Below, in pieces: positions 14,681 through 22,244 of a DNA stretch of 25,480 nucleotides (position 1 is the stretch's first letter; each line of letters begins with the position of its first letter). Position numbers and translations under genes: made by a program. The notes below the pieces were generated by a model that saw only the letters and a list, made by a program, of their open reading frames with translations, was not told the origin of the DNA and made no database searches. This stretch comes from CANNDT01 sp945876205 (GTDB lineage: Bacteria; Acidobacteriota; Vicinamibacteria; Vicinamibacterales; UBA2999). The stretch spans positions 1-25,480 of the forward strand of contig CANNDT010000065.1 of the NCBI GenBank assembly GCA_947503365.1, written 5' to 3'.

Positions 14681-17503
14681 TCAGCGGTTGACCGGCTCGG
14701 CGAGGGCTTCGACGCAGCGGTCGCAGATCCCCGCCCACTCCGGCTCTGTTCTGACCGCGGGGACGAAGCGCCAGCATCGGCCGCACTTCACGCCGGAGGC
14801 CTTCTCCACTTCGACGCTGACCTCGTCAGGGCCGTCAGCAGCTCCAAGTTGCAGCGAAAGCTCCGAGACGATGAACAGCATCGGGAGCTGCGATTCGTAC
14901 TGCTTCAGGAGCGCCGCCGTGGAGCCACTCGCCGTGATCGAGACGCGCGCACCGAGCGAGTTGCCAATCACCTTGTTCTTGCGCTTCTCCTCGAGCGCGG
15001 CGTTGACGTCGTCGCGAACCTTCATCAGGCGGTCCCAGGACGTCATGAGCTGGTCATCGACCAGGCCGGAGACGTCGGAGAATTCCGCAAGATGAACCGA
15101 CTTCGCGCGAGCGCCCGGCAGGACCCGCCACAGTTCGTCGGCCGTCATCGGCAGCACCGGGGCCACCAGGCGCGCAATGCCGTCAGCTATCAGATACATC
15201 GCCGTCTGCGCGGAACGGCGGCTCGGCGACGTCGCCGCCAGGGTGTACATGCGGTCTTTCGTGACGTCGATGTAGAACGCGCTCAGGTCCACCGTGACCA
15301 GCGACGTCAACGTCTGGTAAATGGTGGGGAAATCGTACTCGTCGTAGGCGCGGAGGATGCGCGACGCCGCCTGTGCGTATCGGCCGAGCGCGTATCGATC
15401 GACCGGTTCCATGCGGTCGAGCGGCACCATGTCGGTTGCCGGGTCGAAGTCATAGAGATTGGCCACCAGGATGCGGCAGGTGTTGCGCAGCTTGCGGTAG
15501 GCGTCGACGATGCGCGTCAGGATCTCCTTGCTGACCCTGAGCTCCTCGCTGTAGTCGCTGGCCGCCACCCAGAGCCGCAGGATCTCCGCGCCGCTCTCTT
15601 TCACGACGTCCTGCGGCGCGATGACGTTGCCGACCGACTTCGACATCTTGCGGCCTTCGAGGTCGATCAGAAACCCGTGCGTGAGCACCTCGCGGTACGG
15701 TGGACGGCCGTGCGTGGTCAGCGCGACCAGCAGCGAGCTCTGAAACCAGCCGCGATGCTGGTCGCTGCCTTCCAGGTACATGTCAGCGGGCCACGTCAGG
15801 CCTTCCCAATGGGGCAGGACGGCGTCGTGGCTGGAGCCGGAATCGAACCACACGTCGAGGATGTCGCGCTCCCGTTCGAAGGAGGTGCCGCCGCACGATG
15901 GGCACGTCAGGCCGTCGGGCACGAACTCCTCCGTGGGGCGCTCGTACCAGGCATCGGCGCCGTATTGATCGAACACGGCCGCCGCGCGGTCGACCAGCGC
16001 CGTCGACAGGATGGCTTCGCCGCACGTGGTGCAATCGACCGCTGGAATCGGCACGCCCCACGCGCGCTGCCGTGAAATGCACCAGTCGGGACGGCCCGAG
16101 ACCATGTTGAAGATGCGGTCCCGGCCCCACGCGGGAATCCACTTCACCTGGTGGTCGATCGCATGCTGCGCCGCGGCGCGCAGCGTGCGACGCTCGCCGT
16201 CCTCGCCGACGATCGCGGCTTCGCCGTCCATCCGCACGAACCACTGCGAGGTGGCGAGGAAGATGACCGGGTTATGGCAGCGCCAGCAGTGCGGGTACTG
16301 ATGCTCGAAGGTCTCTCGATGCCAGAGGCGGCCGCGTTCCTTGAGCGCCTCCTCGACCTTCGGATTCGCGTCGAACACACGCTGGCCGGCGAACAGGCCC
16401 ACCGATTCCTGGAAGCGCCCGCCTGAGTCAATCGGCGCGTAGATCTCCAGGCCGTACTTCTTTCCCGTGAGGAAGTCGTCGGCGCCGTGACCTGGTGCCG
16501 TGTGCACCGCCCCCGTGCCAGCATCGAGCGTGACGTACTCCGCGAGCACGGCGAGCGAGTCGCGGTCGTACAGCGGATGGCGGAACTTCAGCCCGTCGAG
16601 CTCGGCGCCCTTGATCCTCGCGATCGGCGTGTCGAACTGGCGGCCGACCGCCTTCGCCACCGCGGGCGCGAGACCTTCGGCGACGATCACCGCCCGGCCC
16701 TCGACCTCGTAGGCGGCGTAGTCGAACTCCGGATGAAACGCGATCGCGAGGTTTGACGGGATCGTCCAGGGCGTCGTCGTCCAGATCAGCACCGAGACGT
16801 CGCGACCCTGTAGTGCCGGGACGCGAGCGCCGAGGTCTGATGCGCTCTCGGACGCGAGCGGGAACTCGACGTAGATCGACGGCGAGGAATGATCCGCGTA
16901 TTCGACCTCGGCTTCGGCGAGCGCCGTGCGGCAATGGATGCACCAGTGCACCGGCTTCTTGCCCTTGTAGACGATGCCGCGCTCGACGAACTTTCCCAGC
17001 GCCCGGACGATGTCGGCCTGATAGGTGAAGGTCATCGTGCGGTACGGCGTGTCCCACTCGCCAAATACGGCGAGGCGGCGGAACTCGTCGGTCATGATGC
17101 CAACGAACCGCTCAGCCGACGCGCGGCATGCACGGCGGAATTCCGCCGTCGACATCTCGCGCTTCTTCGGACCGAGCTCGCGATCGACTTTCAGCTCAAT
17201 CGGCAGGCCGTGACAGTCGTAGCCTGGCACGTACGGCGCGTCGTACCCCGCCATGGTTTTCGATTTGACGACGATATCCTTGAGGACCTTGTTGAGCGCG
17301 TGTCCGAGGTGGATGTGGCCGTTGGCGTACGGAGGACCGTCATGGAGCACGAACTTCGGGCGTCCGGCGCGGCTCCGGCGGATCTCGCTGTACAGATCCA
17401 TCTCCTGCCACCGCGCGAGCCACTCCGGCTCGGCCGTCTGAAGGTTGGCCTTCATCGGGAAATCGGTGCGCGGCAGGTTGACGGTGTCCTTCCACTCCGG
17501 CAT
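14681..17503 (-). CDS. ileS: Isoleucyl-tRNA synthetase
   Basis: Charges tRNA-Ile with isoleucine. 940 residues. The class I signatures are HLGH (65-68, in GPPYANGHIHLGHALNK) and KMSKS (619-623). The CP1 editing domain lies between, including WTTTPWTIPSNLA. The anticodon-binding domain and a C-terminal zinc finger (CGRCWRF with CDRC) resemble bacterial type-1 IleRS. ATG 17503 is preferred because MPEWKDTVNLPRTDFPM matches the usual N-terminus; a TTG three codons upstream is also in frame. No ribosome site is seen, and a TACAAT element lies only 8 nt before the ATG, suggesting a leaderless transcript. First gene of the ileS-lspA-lgt-rluD-NUDIX run. No T-box leader is possible in the 40-nt gap. 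Confidence 0.97.
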   Translation of the reverse strand: MPEWKDTVNLPRTDFPMKANLQTAEPEWLARWQEMDLYSEIRRSRAGRPKFVLHDGPPYANGHIHLGHALNKVLKDIVVKSKTMAGYDAPYVPGYDCHGLPIELKVDRELGPKKREMSTAEFRRACRASAERFVGIMTDEFRRLAVFGEWDTPYRTMTFTYQADIVRALGKFVERGIVYKGKKPVHWCIHCRTALAEAEVEYADHSSPSIYVEFPLASESASDLGARVPALQGRDVSVLIWTTTPWTIPSNLAIAFHPEFDYAAYEVEGRAVIVAEGLAPAVAKAVGRQFDTPIARIKGAELDGLKFRHPLYDRDSLAVLAEYVTLDAGTGAVHTAPGHGADDFLTGKKYGLEIYAPIDSGGRFQESVGLFAGQRVFDANPKVEEALKERGRLWHRETFEHQYPHCWRCHNPVIFLATSQWFVRMDGEAAIVGEDGERRTLRAAAQHAIDHQVKWIPAWGRDRIFNMVSGRPDWCISRQRAWGVPIPAVDCTTCGEAILSTALVDRAAAVFDQYGADAWYERPTEEFVPDGLTCPSCGGTSFERERDILDVWFDSGSSHDAVLPHWEGLTWPADMYLEGSDQHRGWFQSSLLVALTTHGRPPYREVLTHGFLIDLEGRKMSKSVGNVIAPQDVVKESGAEILRLWVAASDYSEELRVSKEILTRIVDAYRKLRNTCRILVANLYDFDPATDMVPLDRMEPVDRYALGRYAQAASRILRAYDEYDFPTIYQTLTSLVTVDLSAFYIDVTKDRMYTLAATSPSRRSAQTAMYLIADGIARLVAPVLPMTADELWRVLPGARAKSVHLAEFSDVSGLVDDQLMTSWDRLMKVRDDVNAALEEKRKNKVIGNSLGARVSITASGSTAALLKQYESQLPMLFIVSELSLQLGAADGPDEVSVEVEKASGVKCGRCWRFVPAVRTEPEWAGICDRCVEALAEPVNR

Positions 17504-17511
17504 ATCAGGCA

Positions 17512-17517
17512 ATTGTA
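17512..17517 (-). promoter_or_regulatory. -10 element for ileS, probably giving a leaderless mRNA
   Basis: Minus-strand TACAAT (17517-17512) within CAGTACAATT, 8 nt before the ileS ATG. The same CAGTACAATT followed by ATG at equal spacing precedes bioY. The -35 region is poor. Confidence 0.5.
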
Positions 17518-17531
17518 CTGGAGCCCCGCCC

Positions 17532-17537
17532 TATAAT
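17532..17537 (+). promoter_or_regulatory. -10 element for the M16 operon, probably giving a leaderless mRNA
   Basis: Perfect TATAAT, 6 nt before ATG 17544. With normal -10 to start-site spacing, transcription would begin at or next to the A of the ATG. The best -35 candidate, TTGTAC at 17513-17518, is only 13 nt away, so the -35 is unsettled. Confidence 0.55.
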
Positions 17538-17543
17538 GCGGGG

Positions 17544-18905
17544 ATGGCAGTGCACGAAGAGGTGCTCGGTAACGGACTGCGCGTACTGATCCAGGAGGTG
17601 CACACCGCGCCGCTGGCGTCCGTCTGGTGCTGGTACCGCGTCGGCTCCAAGGACGAATCAGTGGGCCTCACCGGCGTCTCCCACTGGGTCGAGCATATGA
17701 ACTTCAAGGGGACGACGAACATCCCGCGCGACAAGGTCAAGGGCATCATCGAGCAGTTCGGCGGCTACTGGAACGGCTACACGTGGATCGATCAGACCAC
17801 CTACACCGAGACGGCGACGCGCGAGGCGCTCGACCGCATGCTCTTCATCGAGTCGGAGCGGATGGCCAACTGCCTCTACGAGCCGGCCGACTGTGAGTCC
17901 GAGCGCACCGTCATCATTGCCGAGCTGCAGGGCGGTGAGAACGATCCCGACACGCTGCTCGACCAGGAGCTGACGGCGGCCGCCTTCAAGGCGCATCCCT
18001 ATCGTCACCCGACGATCGGATGGCTGTCGGACCTGGAAACGATGACGCGTGACGATCTCTACGGGTATTACCGGCGGCACTACGTGCCCAACAACGCGAC
18101 GCTGGTGATCGTGGGCGATGTGGACACCAAGGATGCCATGCAGAAGGTCGTGCAGCATTTCGGCGCCATCAAGCCAGGCGAGCTCGGGCGGCGAGTCCAC
18201 ACCAAGGAGCCGCAGCAGCTCGGCGAGCGTCGGTTGACGCTCTCACGCGAAGGGACGACGGCCTACCTCAAGATCGCCTACCACGCACCGGCGGTGAGCG
18301 ACCCCGAGTTTTTTCCGATGCTGATCCTCGACGCCGTGCTGACAGGCGCCAAGGGCGTGAACCTGTGGGCCAGCTTCAAGACGCCGCCGCCGCAGCGGAG
18401 CGCGCGTCTCTACCGCGCGCTCGTGAACAGCGGCCTGGCGTCGTCGGTGGCAGGCGGCCTCGTGCCTACCGAGCAGCCATTTCTCTACACGATTTCGCTG
18501 ACCGCTACCGACGGCACCTCGCTTCAGAGCCTGGAAGACGCGACGCTCGCCGAAATCGATCGCGTGCGGACGGAAGGTGTCACCGAAGCCGAGGTACAGA
18601 AGGCGAGAAGCCAGCTTCGCGCGCGCCTCGTGTTCGAGAACGACAGCATCACCAACATCGGTCACCAGCTCGGCTACTTCCAGACGATCGGCAGCTGGCG
18701 CTTGTATCCAGAGCTGCGCGAACGGATTGACGCGGTGACCGTCGCGGAGGTGTCGGCGGCCGCGGCCGCCCGGCTGAAGCCTTCGAGTCGTAACATCGGC
18801 TGGTTCGAGCCGGTCCAGGTTGGCGCTGGAGATCCCGAGCTCGTGGGTGAGGGCGCCAGCGCGGGCCCGGCCCGAGCGAAGTCGAGGGGCCCGGCGTCTC
18901 GATGA
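17544..18905 (+). CDS. M16-family zinc metallopeptidase, active subunit
   Basis: 453-residue pitrilysin/insulinase-type (M16B-like) protease. The inverted zinc motif HxxEH is intact as HWVEH (47-51) in GVSHWVEHMNFKGT, and the third ligand is E127 in VIIAELQGGEND. N- and C-terminal M16 domains are both present (PYRHPTIGW and VPNNATLVIVGDV mid-protein). The start ATG 17544 gives MAVHEEVLGNGLRV, the usual opening strand; no signal peptide is seen, so it is probably cytoplasmic. It overlaps the next M16 gene by 4 nt (ATGA). Two-gene M16 loci, in which one protein carries HxxEH and the other an R/Y pair, are known to form heterodimers; this locus fits that pattern. Substrate unknown. Confidence 0.92.
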   Translation: MAVHEEVLGNGLRVLIQEVHTAPLASVWCWYRVGSKDESVGLTGVSHWVEHMNFKGTTNIPRDKVKGIIEQFGGYWNGYTWIDQTTYTETATREALDRMLFIESERMANCLYEPADCESERTVIIAELQGGENDPDTLLDQELTAAAFKAHPYRHPTIGWLSDLETMTRDDLYGYYRRHYVPNNATLVIVGDVDTKDAMQKVVQHFGAIKPGELGRRVHTKEPQQLGERRLTLSREGTTAYLKIAYHAPAVSDPEFFPMLILDAVLTGAKGVNLWASFKTPPPQRSARLYRALVNSGLASSVAGGLVPTEQPFLYTISLTATDGTSLQSLEDATLAEIDRVRTEGVTEAEVQKARSQLRARLVFENDSITNIGHQLGYFQTIGSWRLYPELRERIDAVTVAEVSAAAAARLKPSSRNIGWFEPVQVGAGDPELVGEGASAGPARAKSRGPASR

Positions 18906-20182
18906 CCAGCGCCACCGGCCGCGGCCTCGCGCCCCTCCGCCAGGTGCTCGGCAACGGGATGGTCGTCATCGCGAAGCATTCGCCAACGACCCCCGCCATC
19001 ACCCTTCACGCCTCGTTCACCGCAGGCATCGTGTTCGACCCACCCGAGCAATCCGGGCTGGCGCATTTCGTCTCGCGAACCATCGATCGCGGCACGGAGA
19101 CGCGCACGGCGGACGACATCGCGGAGGAGCTCGATAGCCGCGGTGTCTCGCTCGCCGTGACCCTCAACCGGCATGCGCTGCAGATTGTCTGCACCTGCCT
19201 GGTCGAGGACCTGCCAATGATGCTCAGCGTCCTCGCCGACATCGCGACGAGGCCGATCTTTCCCGAGGCCGAGGTCAGCAACCGGCGTGGCGAAATCATC
19301 ACCCTGATTCGCCAGGACGAGGACAACCCGTCAGCCGTCGCGAACGAGGGATTGATGGCCGCCCTCTACGGCGAGGACCATCCCTACGGCAGGCGTCCAC
19401 GGGGAAGCGTCGAGGGCGTCGAAGCCATCGATCGCGCGGCGCTGCAGCGCTTTCACGCCCAGAGGTTTCGGCCGGCGGCCCTCTCGCTGGTGATGGTTGG
19501 CGACGTGACGCCTGAGAGCGCCGTTGCCGCGGCCGACGCCGCGTTCGGGTCATGGCAGGGCGCGCCGCCTGCGGCGCTGGTCCTGCCGGAAGTCGCCCCC
19601 GCATCGGAGCGACTCGTTCGCGTCATCCCGATGATGAACAAGGCGCAGACCGACATCGGCTACGGGTTCACCAGCGTTCGCCGCTCCGATCCGTCGTACT
19701 ACGCCTACTGGCTGATGAACAACATCCTCGGGCAGTACTCGCTTGGCGGCCGTCTCGGCGACAGCATCCGCGAGCGCCAGGGCATGGCGTACTACGTCTT
19801 CAGCGGACTCGACGCGAACGTGATTCCCGGGCCGCTGATGGTCAGGGCGGGGGTGAGTCCTGCGAACGTGGAGCGCGCGGTCGCGTCGATCGACGAGGAG
19901 CTGACGAAGCTCGCCGCGGAAGGGCCCACGGAGAAGGAAGTGGCCGAGTCGAAGCAGTACCTGATCGGCTCGATGCCGCGGACGCTGGAGACGAACCTCG
20001 GGATCGCCACGTTTCTGCAGACCGAGGAATTCTTCAAGCTCGGGCTGGATTACGACCTTCGCATGCCGGGTCTCCTCCAGGCCGCGACACGCGACGAGAT
20101 CCACGAGGCCGGCCGCCGCACGCTCAATCCGTCGAAGGCAACTGTGGTGGTCGCGGGCCCGTACACGGGCCCGCTGCGATGA
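18902..20182 (+). CDS. M16-family peptidase-like protein, zinc-site-lacking partner
   Basis: 426-residue M16 homologue in which the HxxEH site is replaced by HFVSR (55-59, in GLAHFVSRTIDRGT). The catalytic Glu and the second His are missing, so it should not bind zinc or cleave by itself. It keeps the C-terminal M16 segment LGGRLGDSIRERQGMAYYVF, which carries the Arg and Tyr used by non-catalytic partner subunits to bind substrate. The start ATG 18902 overlaps the stop of the active subunit (ATGA), and its own stop overlaps the HAD gene the same way. Inferred obligate partner of the preceding protein. No signal peptide is evident. Confidence 0.9.
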   Translation: MTSATGRGLAPLRQVLGNGMVVIAKHSPTTPAITLHASFTAGIVFDPPEQSGLAHFVSRTIDRGTETRTADDIAEELDSRGVSLAVTLNRHALQIVCTCLVEDLPMMLSVLADIATRPIFPEAEVSNRRGEIITLIRQDEDNPSAVANEGLMAALYGEDHPYGRRPRGSVEGVEAIDRAALQRFHAQRFRPAALSLVMVGDVTPESAVAAADAAFGSWQGAPPAALVLPEVAPASERLVRVIPMMNKAQTDIGYGFTSVRRSDPSYYAYWLMNNILGQYSLGGRLGDSIRERQGMAYYVFSGLDANVIPGPLMVRAGVSPANVERAVASIDEELTKLAAEGPTEKEVAESKQYLIGSMPRTLETNLGIATFLQTEEFFKLGLDYDLRMPGLLQAATRDEIHEAGRRTLNPSKATVVVAGPYTGPLR

Positions 20183-20877
20183 CGGTGGCGCCAGCCACCG
20201 CCGTCTTCTTCGACGTCGACTTCACCCTCATCTATCCAGGCCCGACGTTTCAAGGCGAGGGCTACGCGGCCTTCGGCGCCCGCTACGGCATCGACGCCGA
20301 TCCTGCCCACTTTCCCGAAGCGGTCCGCGCCGCATCGTCGATCCTCAACGAAGAGCAGGATCACGTCTACGACGCTGACATCTTCGTTCGCTATACGCGA
20401 AAGATCCTCGAGGCGATGGGCGGCCGCGGCCCGCGGATCGACGACTGTGCACGCGAGATTTACGACGAGTGGGCGGCCTGCCGGCACTTCCACATGTACG
20501 ACGATGTGCCGGGGGTGTTGCGAGAGCTGGCGGCGCGCGGTGTGAAGGTGGGGCTGATTTCGAACTCGCATCGCAGCCTCGCCTCGTTCGAACAGCACTT
20601 CGAGCTGGAGGGATTGATTTTCGGCGCGCTCTCGAGCGCCGATCATGGGTACATGAAGCCGCATCCCAGCATCTTCGAGGCGGCGCTCATGCTGCTCGGG
20701 GTGTCGGCGTCGCAGTCGGTGATGGTAGGAGACAGCTTCGAGCACGACATCGAAGGGGCGCGTCGGGTCGGCATGCGCGGTGTGCTGGTGCAGCGATCGC
20801 ACGAACATCTGCCGGCGCCGCCAGATCCCGGCGTGCCGGTCATTCACGATCTCTCGGCGCTTCCAGCGTTGTTGTGA
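20179..20877 (+). CDS. HAD-superfamily hydrolase (phosphatase-like)
   Basis: 232-residue cytosolic HAD phosphohydrolase. Motif I is FFDVDFTL with nucleophile D12 and acid/base D14. Motif II is LISNS, motif III the Lys in YMKPHPSIF, and motif IV MVGDSFEHDIEGA. The helical cap lies between motifs I and II (about residues 25-115). Subfamily IA is likely and the substrate is unknown. ATG 20179 overlaps the stop of the M16 partner by 4 nt, so it is the third gene of the M16 operon. The stop codon touches the first palindrome of the repeat array downstream. Confidence 0.9.
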   Translation: MTVAPATAVFFDVDFTLIYPGPTFQGEGYAAFGARYGIDADPAHFPEAVRAASSILNEEQDHVYDADIFVRYTRKILEAMGGRGPRIDDCAREIYDEWAACRHFHMYDDVPGVLRELAARGVKVGLISNSHRSLASFEQHFELEGLIFGALSSADHGYMKPHPSIFEAALMLLGVSASQSVMVGDSFEHDIEGARRVGMRGVLVQRSHEHLPAPPDPGVPVIHDLSALPALL

Positions 20878-21012
20878 CGCGTGGCCTGAAGGCCACGCGC
20901 TACAGGCGCACGTAGCGTGCAGGGTAGCGCGTGGCACGTAGCGCGCCGGGTAGAGTAGCGCGCAGGCGATGTAGCGCCCACGTGATGTAGCGCGCAGGCT
21001 TTAGCCTGCGCG
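20878..21012. repeat. Array of GTAGCGCGCAGGC-type short palindromic repeats
   Basis: Fills the gap between the convergent HAD and HIT genes. It opens with a perfect hairpin CGCGTGGCC-TGAA-GGCCACGCG (20878-20899). Repeated GTAGCG units start at about 20912, 20924, 20938, 20955, 20971 and 20987. It closes with a second perfect hairpin CGCGCAGGC-TTTA-GCCTGCGCG (20991-21012). Unit spacing is irregular (12-17 nt) and there are no unique spacers, so this is not CRISPR. It resembles REP-like elements and could also act as a bidirectional terminator. A solitary copy lies at 21373-21398. Confidence 0.8.
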
Positions 21013-21018
21013 AGCAGC

Positions 21019-21363
21019 CTACCCCGGCGGCCAGGTCAGACTGCGACCCGCCAGCACGTGCAGATGAATATGAAACACCGTCTGCCCGGCCTCGCGGTTG
21101 GTGTTGAACACCGCGCGATATCCCCGCTGGCCGTATCCGTGTTCCTTTGCCAGCGCGGCCGCCCTGCGGAACATCGATCCCACCAGCGCATCATCGTCGG
21201 GCGCCAGCTCGTTCAGCGACGCGACGTGCTTGCGGGGAATCACCAGGAGATGCATCGGCGCCTGCGGATTGATGTCCTGCAGCACCACGACCTGGTCGTC
21301 CTGGTAGACGAACGTGCCGGGAATCTCTCCCGCGATGATCTTGCAGAACAAACAGTCAGACAT
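21019..21363 (-). CDS. HIT-family (histidine triad) nucleotide-binding protein
   Basis: 114-residue HIT protein of the HinT type, which hydrolyses purine nucleoside phosphoramidates or related AMP conjugates. The catalytic triad is in HIHLHVLAGR near residues 98-107. The family N-terminus CLFCKIIAGEIPGTFVYQDD and the HLLVIPRKHV block are present. C4 and C7 form the CxxC found in many HIT proteins that can hold zinc. ATG 21363 follows GGCGG. Last gene of the bioY-to-hit run, separated from prmC by a palindromic repeat. Confidence 0.95.
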   Translation of the reverse strand: MSDCLFCKIIAGEIPGTFVYQDDQVVVLQDINPQAPMHLLVIPRKHVASLNELAPDDDALVGSMFRRAAALAKEHGYGQRGYRAVFNTNREAGQTVFHIHLHVLAGRSLTWPPG

Positions 21364-21372
21364 ACGCCGCCT

Positions 21373-21398
21373 GTAGCGCGCAGGCGTCAGCCTGCGCG
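21373..21398. repeat. Solitary palindromic repeat between prmC and the HIT gene
   Basis: GTAGCGCGCAGGC followed by GTCA and GCCTGCGCG: a perfect 9-bp stem (21377-21385 with 21390-21398) around a GTCA loop. Its stem matches the closing hairpin of the array at 20991-21012, with a different loop. It overlaps the last codons and the TGA of prmC. Confidence 0.8.
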
Positions 21399-22244
21399 AC
21401 GTTGAATGATGACGGTCCTCGGGATGCCCTGGAGATCCTCTCGTACGTGGTCGAGGCGCAGGACCGATCGCGCGCCAACCAGCGCGCGCACATCATCTTC
21501 CTGTCCGTAGCCAAATTCCATCACGAACCAGCCGCCAGGTTTCAAGGCAGCGGTGGCCGCATCGAGGACGCCGCCAATATCGCGAAGGCCGTCCACGCCG
21601 CCGAAGAGCGCCATGTCCGGCTCATGGCGAACGTCGGGTGACAGCGCAGGCTTATCGCCTTCTTTCACGTACGGCGGATTGGCGGTGATGAGGTCGAACT
21701 GTCCCGGCACGCCATCAAGGTAGGACGTCTGGACGAATTCCACGCGCCCCAGCACGCCGTGGCGCCTGGCGTTTTGTCGAGCGACCGAGAGCGCCTCCGG
21801 CGACAGATCCGTCGCCACGACCCGACACGGCGCCTCGTGCGCCAACGCCACGGCCACGCAGCCGCTGCCGGTGCCGATGTCAGCCACCCGCGGCGAGGAG
21901 TCTCCGGCGTGTGACATGCACGCGAGCGCCTCCTCGACGATAAATTCAGTGCAGGGTCTCGGGATGAGCACGGCGGGCGTCACGGCGAAATCCAGGCCCC
22001 AAAATTCACGGACGCCGACGATGTAGGCGGTCGGCTCGCGCCGTTCGCGGCGATCGAGCCACTCGGAGAACCGCGGTTCCAGCGCCGCAGGCGCAGCACC
22101 GCTCTTCTCCACCAGCAGCGTCGCGCGGTCCCACTCGAGAATCGTCCGCGCGTAGAGGTCGACGTCGAGCGCGGCTTCGTCGTCAGCGATACCCGCCGCC
22201 ACGAGGCGGGCGCGCGCCTTCGCGAGCGTGTCCTGCAACGTCAA
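21387..22244 (-). CDS. prmC: Peptide chain release factor N5-glutamine methyltransferase
   Basis: Methylates the Gln of the GGQ motif in RF1/RF2 using S-adenosylmethionine. 285 residues: an N-terminal helical domain (LQDTLAKARARLVAAG through REPTAYIVGVREFWGL), then a Rossmann methyltransferase with VADIGTGSGCVAVALA and the N5-glutamine signature NPPYV. The start is set at TTG 22244, overlapping the prfA TGA (TTGA); the same frame is open far into prfA, but the N-terminus and length fit PrmC only from here. A second TTG two codons later is an alternative. The C-terminal RRAG and stop lie inside a palindromic repeat. Its substrate RF1 is encoded immediately upstream. Confidence 0.95.
   Translation of the reverse strand: MTLQDTLAKARARLVAAGIADDEAALDVDLYARTILEWDRATLLVEKSGAAPAALEPRFSEWLDRRERREPTAYIVGVREFWGLDFAVTPAVLIPRPCTEFIVEEALACMSHAGDSSPRVADIGTGSGCVAVALAHEAPCRVVATDLSPEALSVARQNARRHGVLGRVEFVQTSYLDGVPGQFDLITANPPYVKEGDKPALSPDVRHEPDMALFGGVDGLRDIGGVLDAATAALKPGGWFVMEFGYGQEDDVRALVGARSVLRLDHVREDLQGIPRTVIIQRRAG

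Noticed and set aside
14849..16075. 408-codon open frame antisense to ileS
   Set aside because: Opposite conserved IleRS sequence, low-complexity composition, no promoter or ribosome site.
20878..21012. CRISPR array
   Set aside because: Units are 12-17 nt apart with no uniform repeat length and no unique spacers, and no cas genes are nearby.
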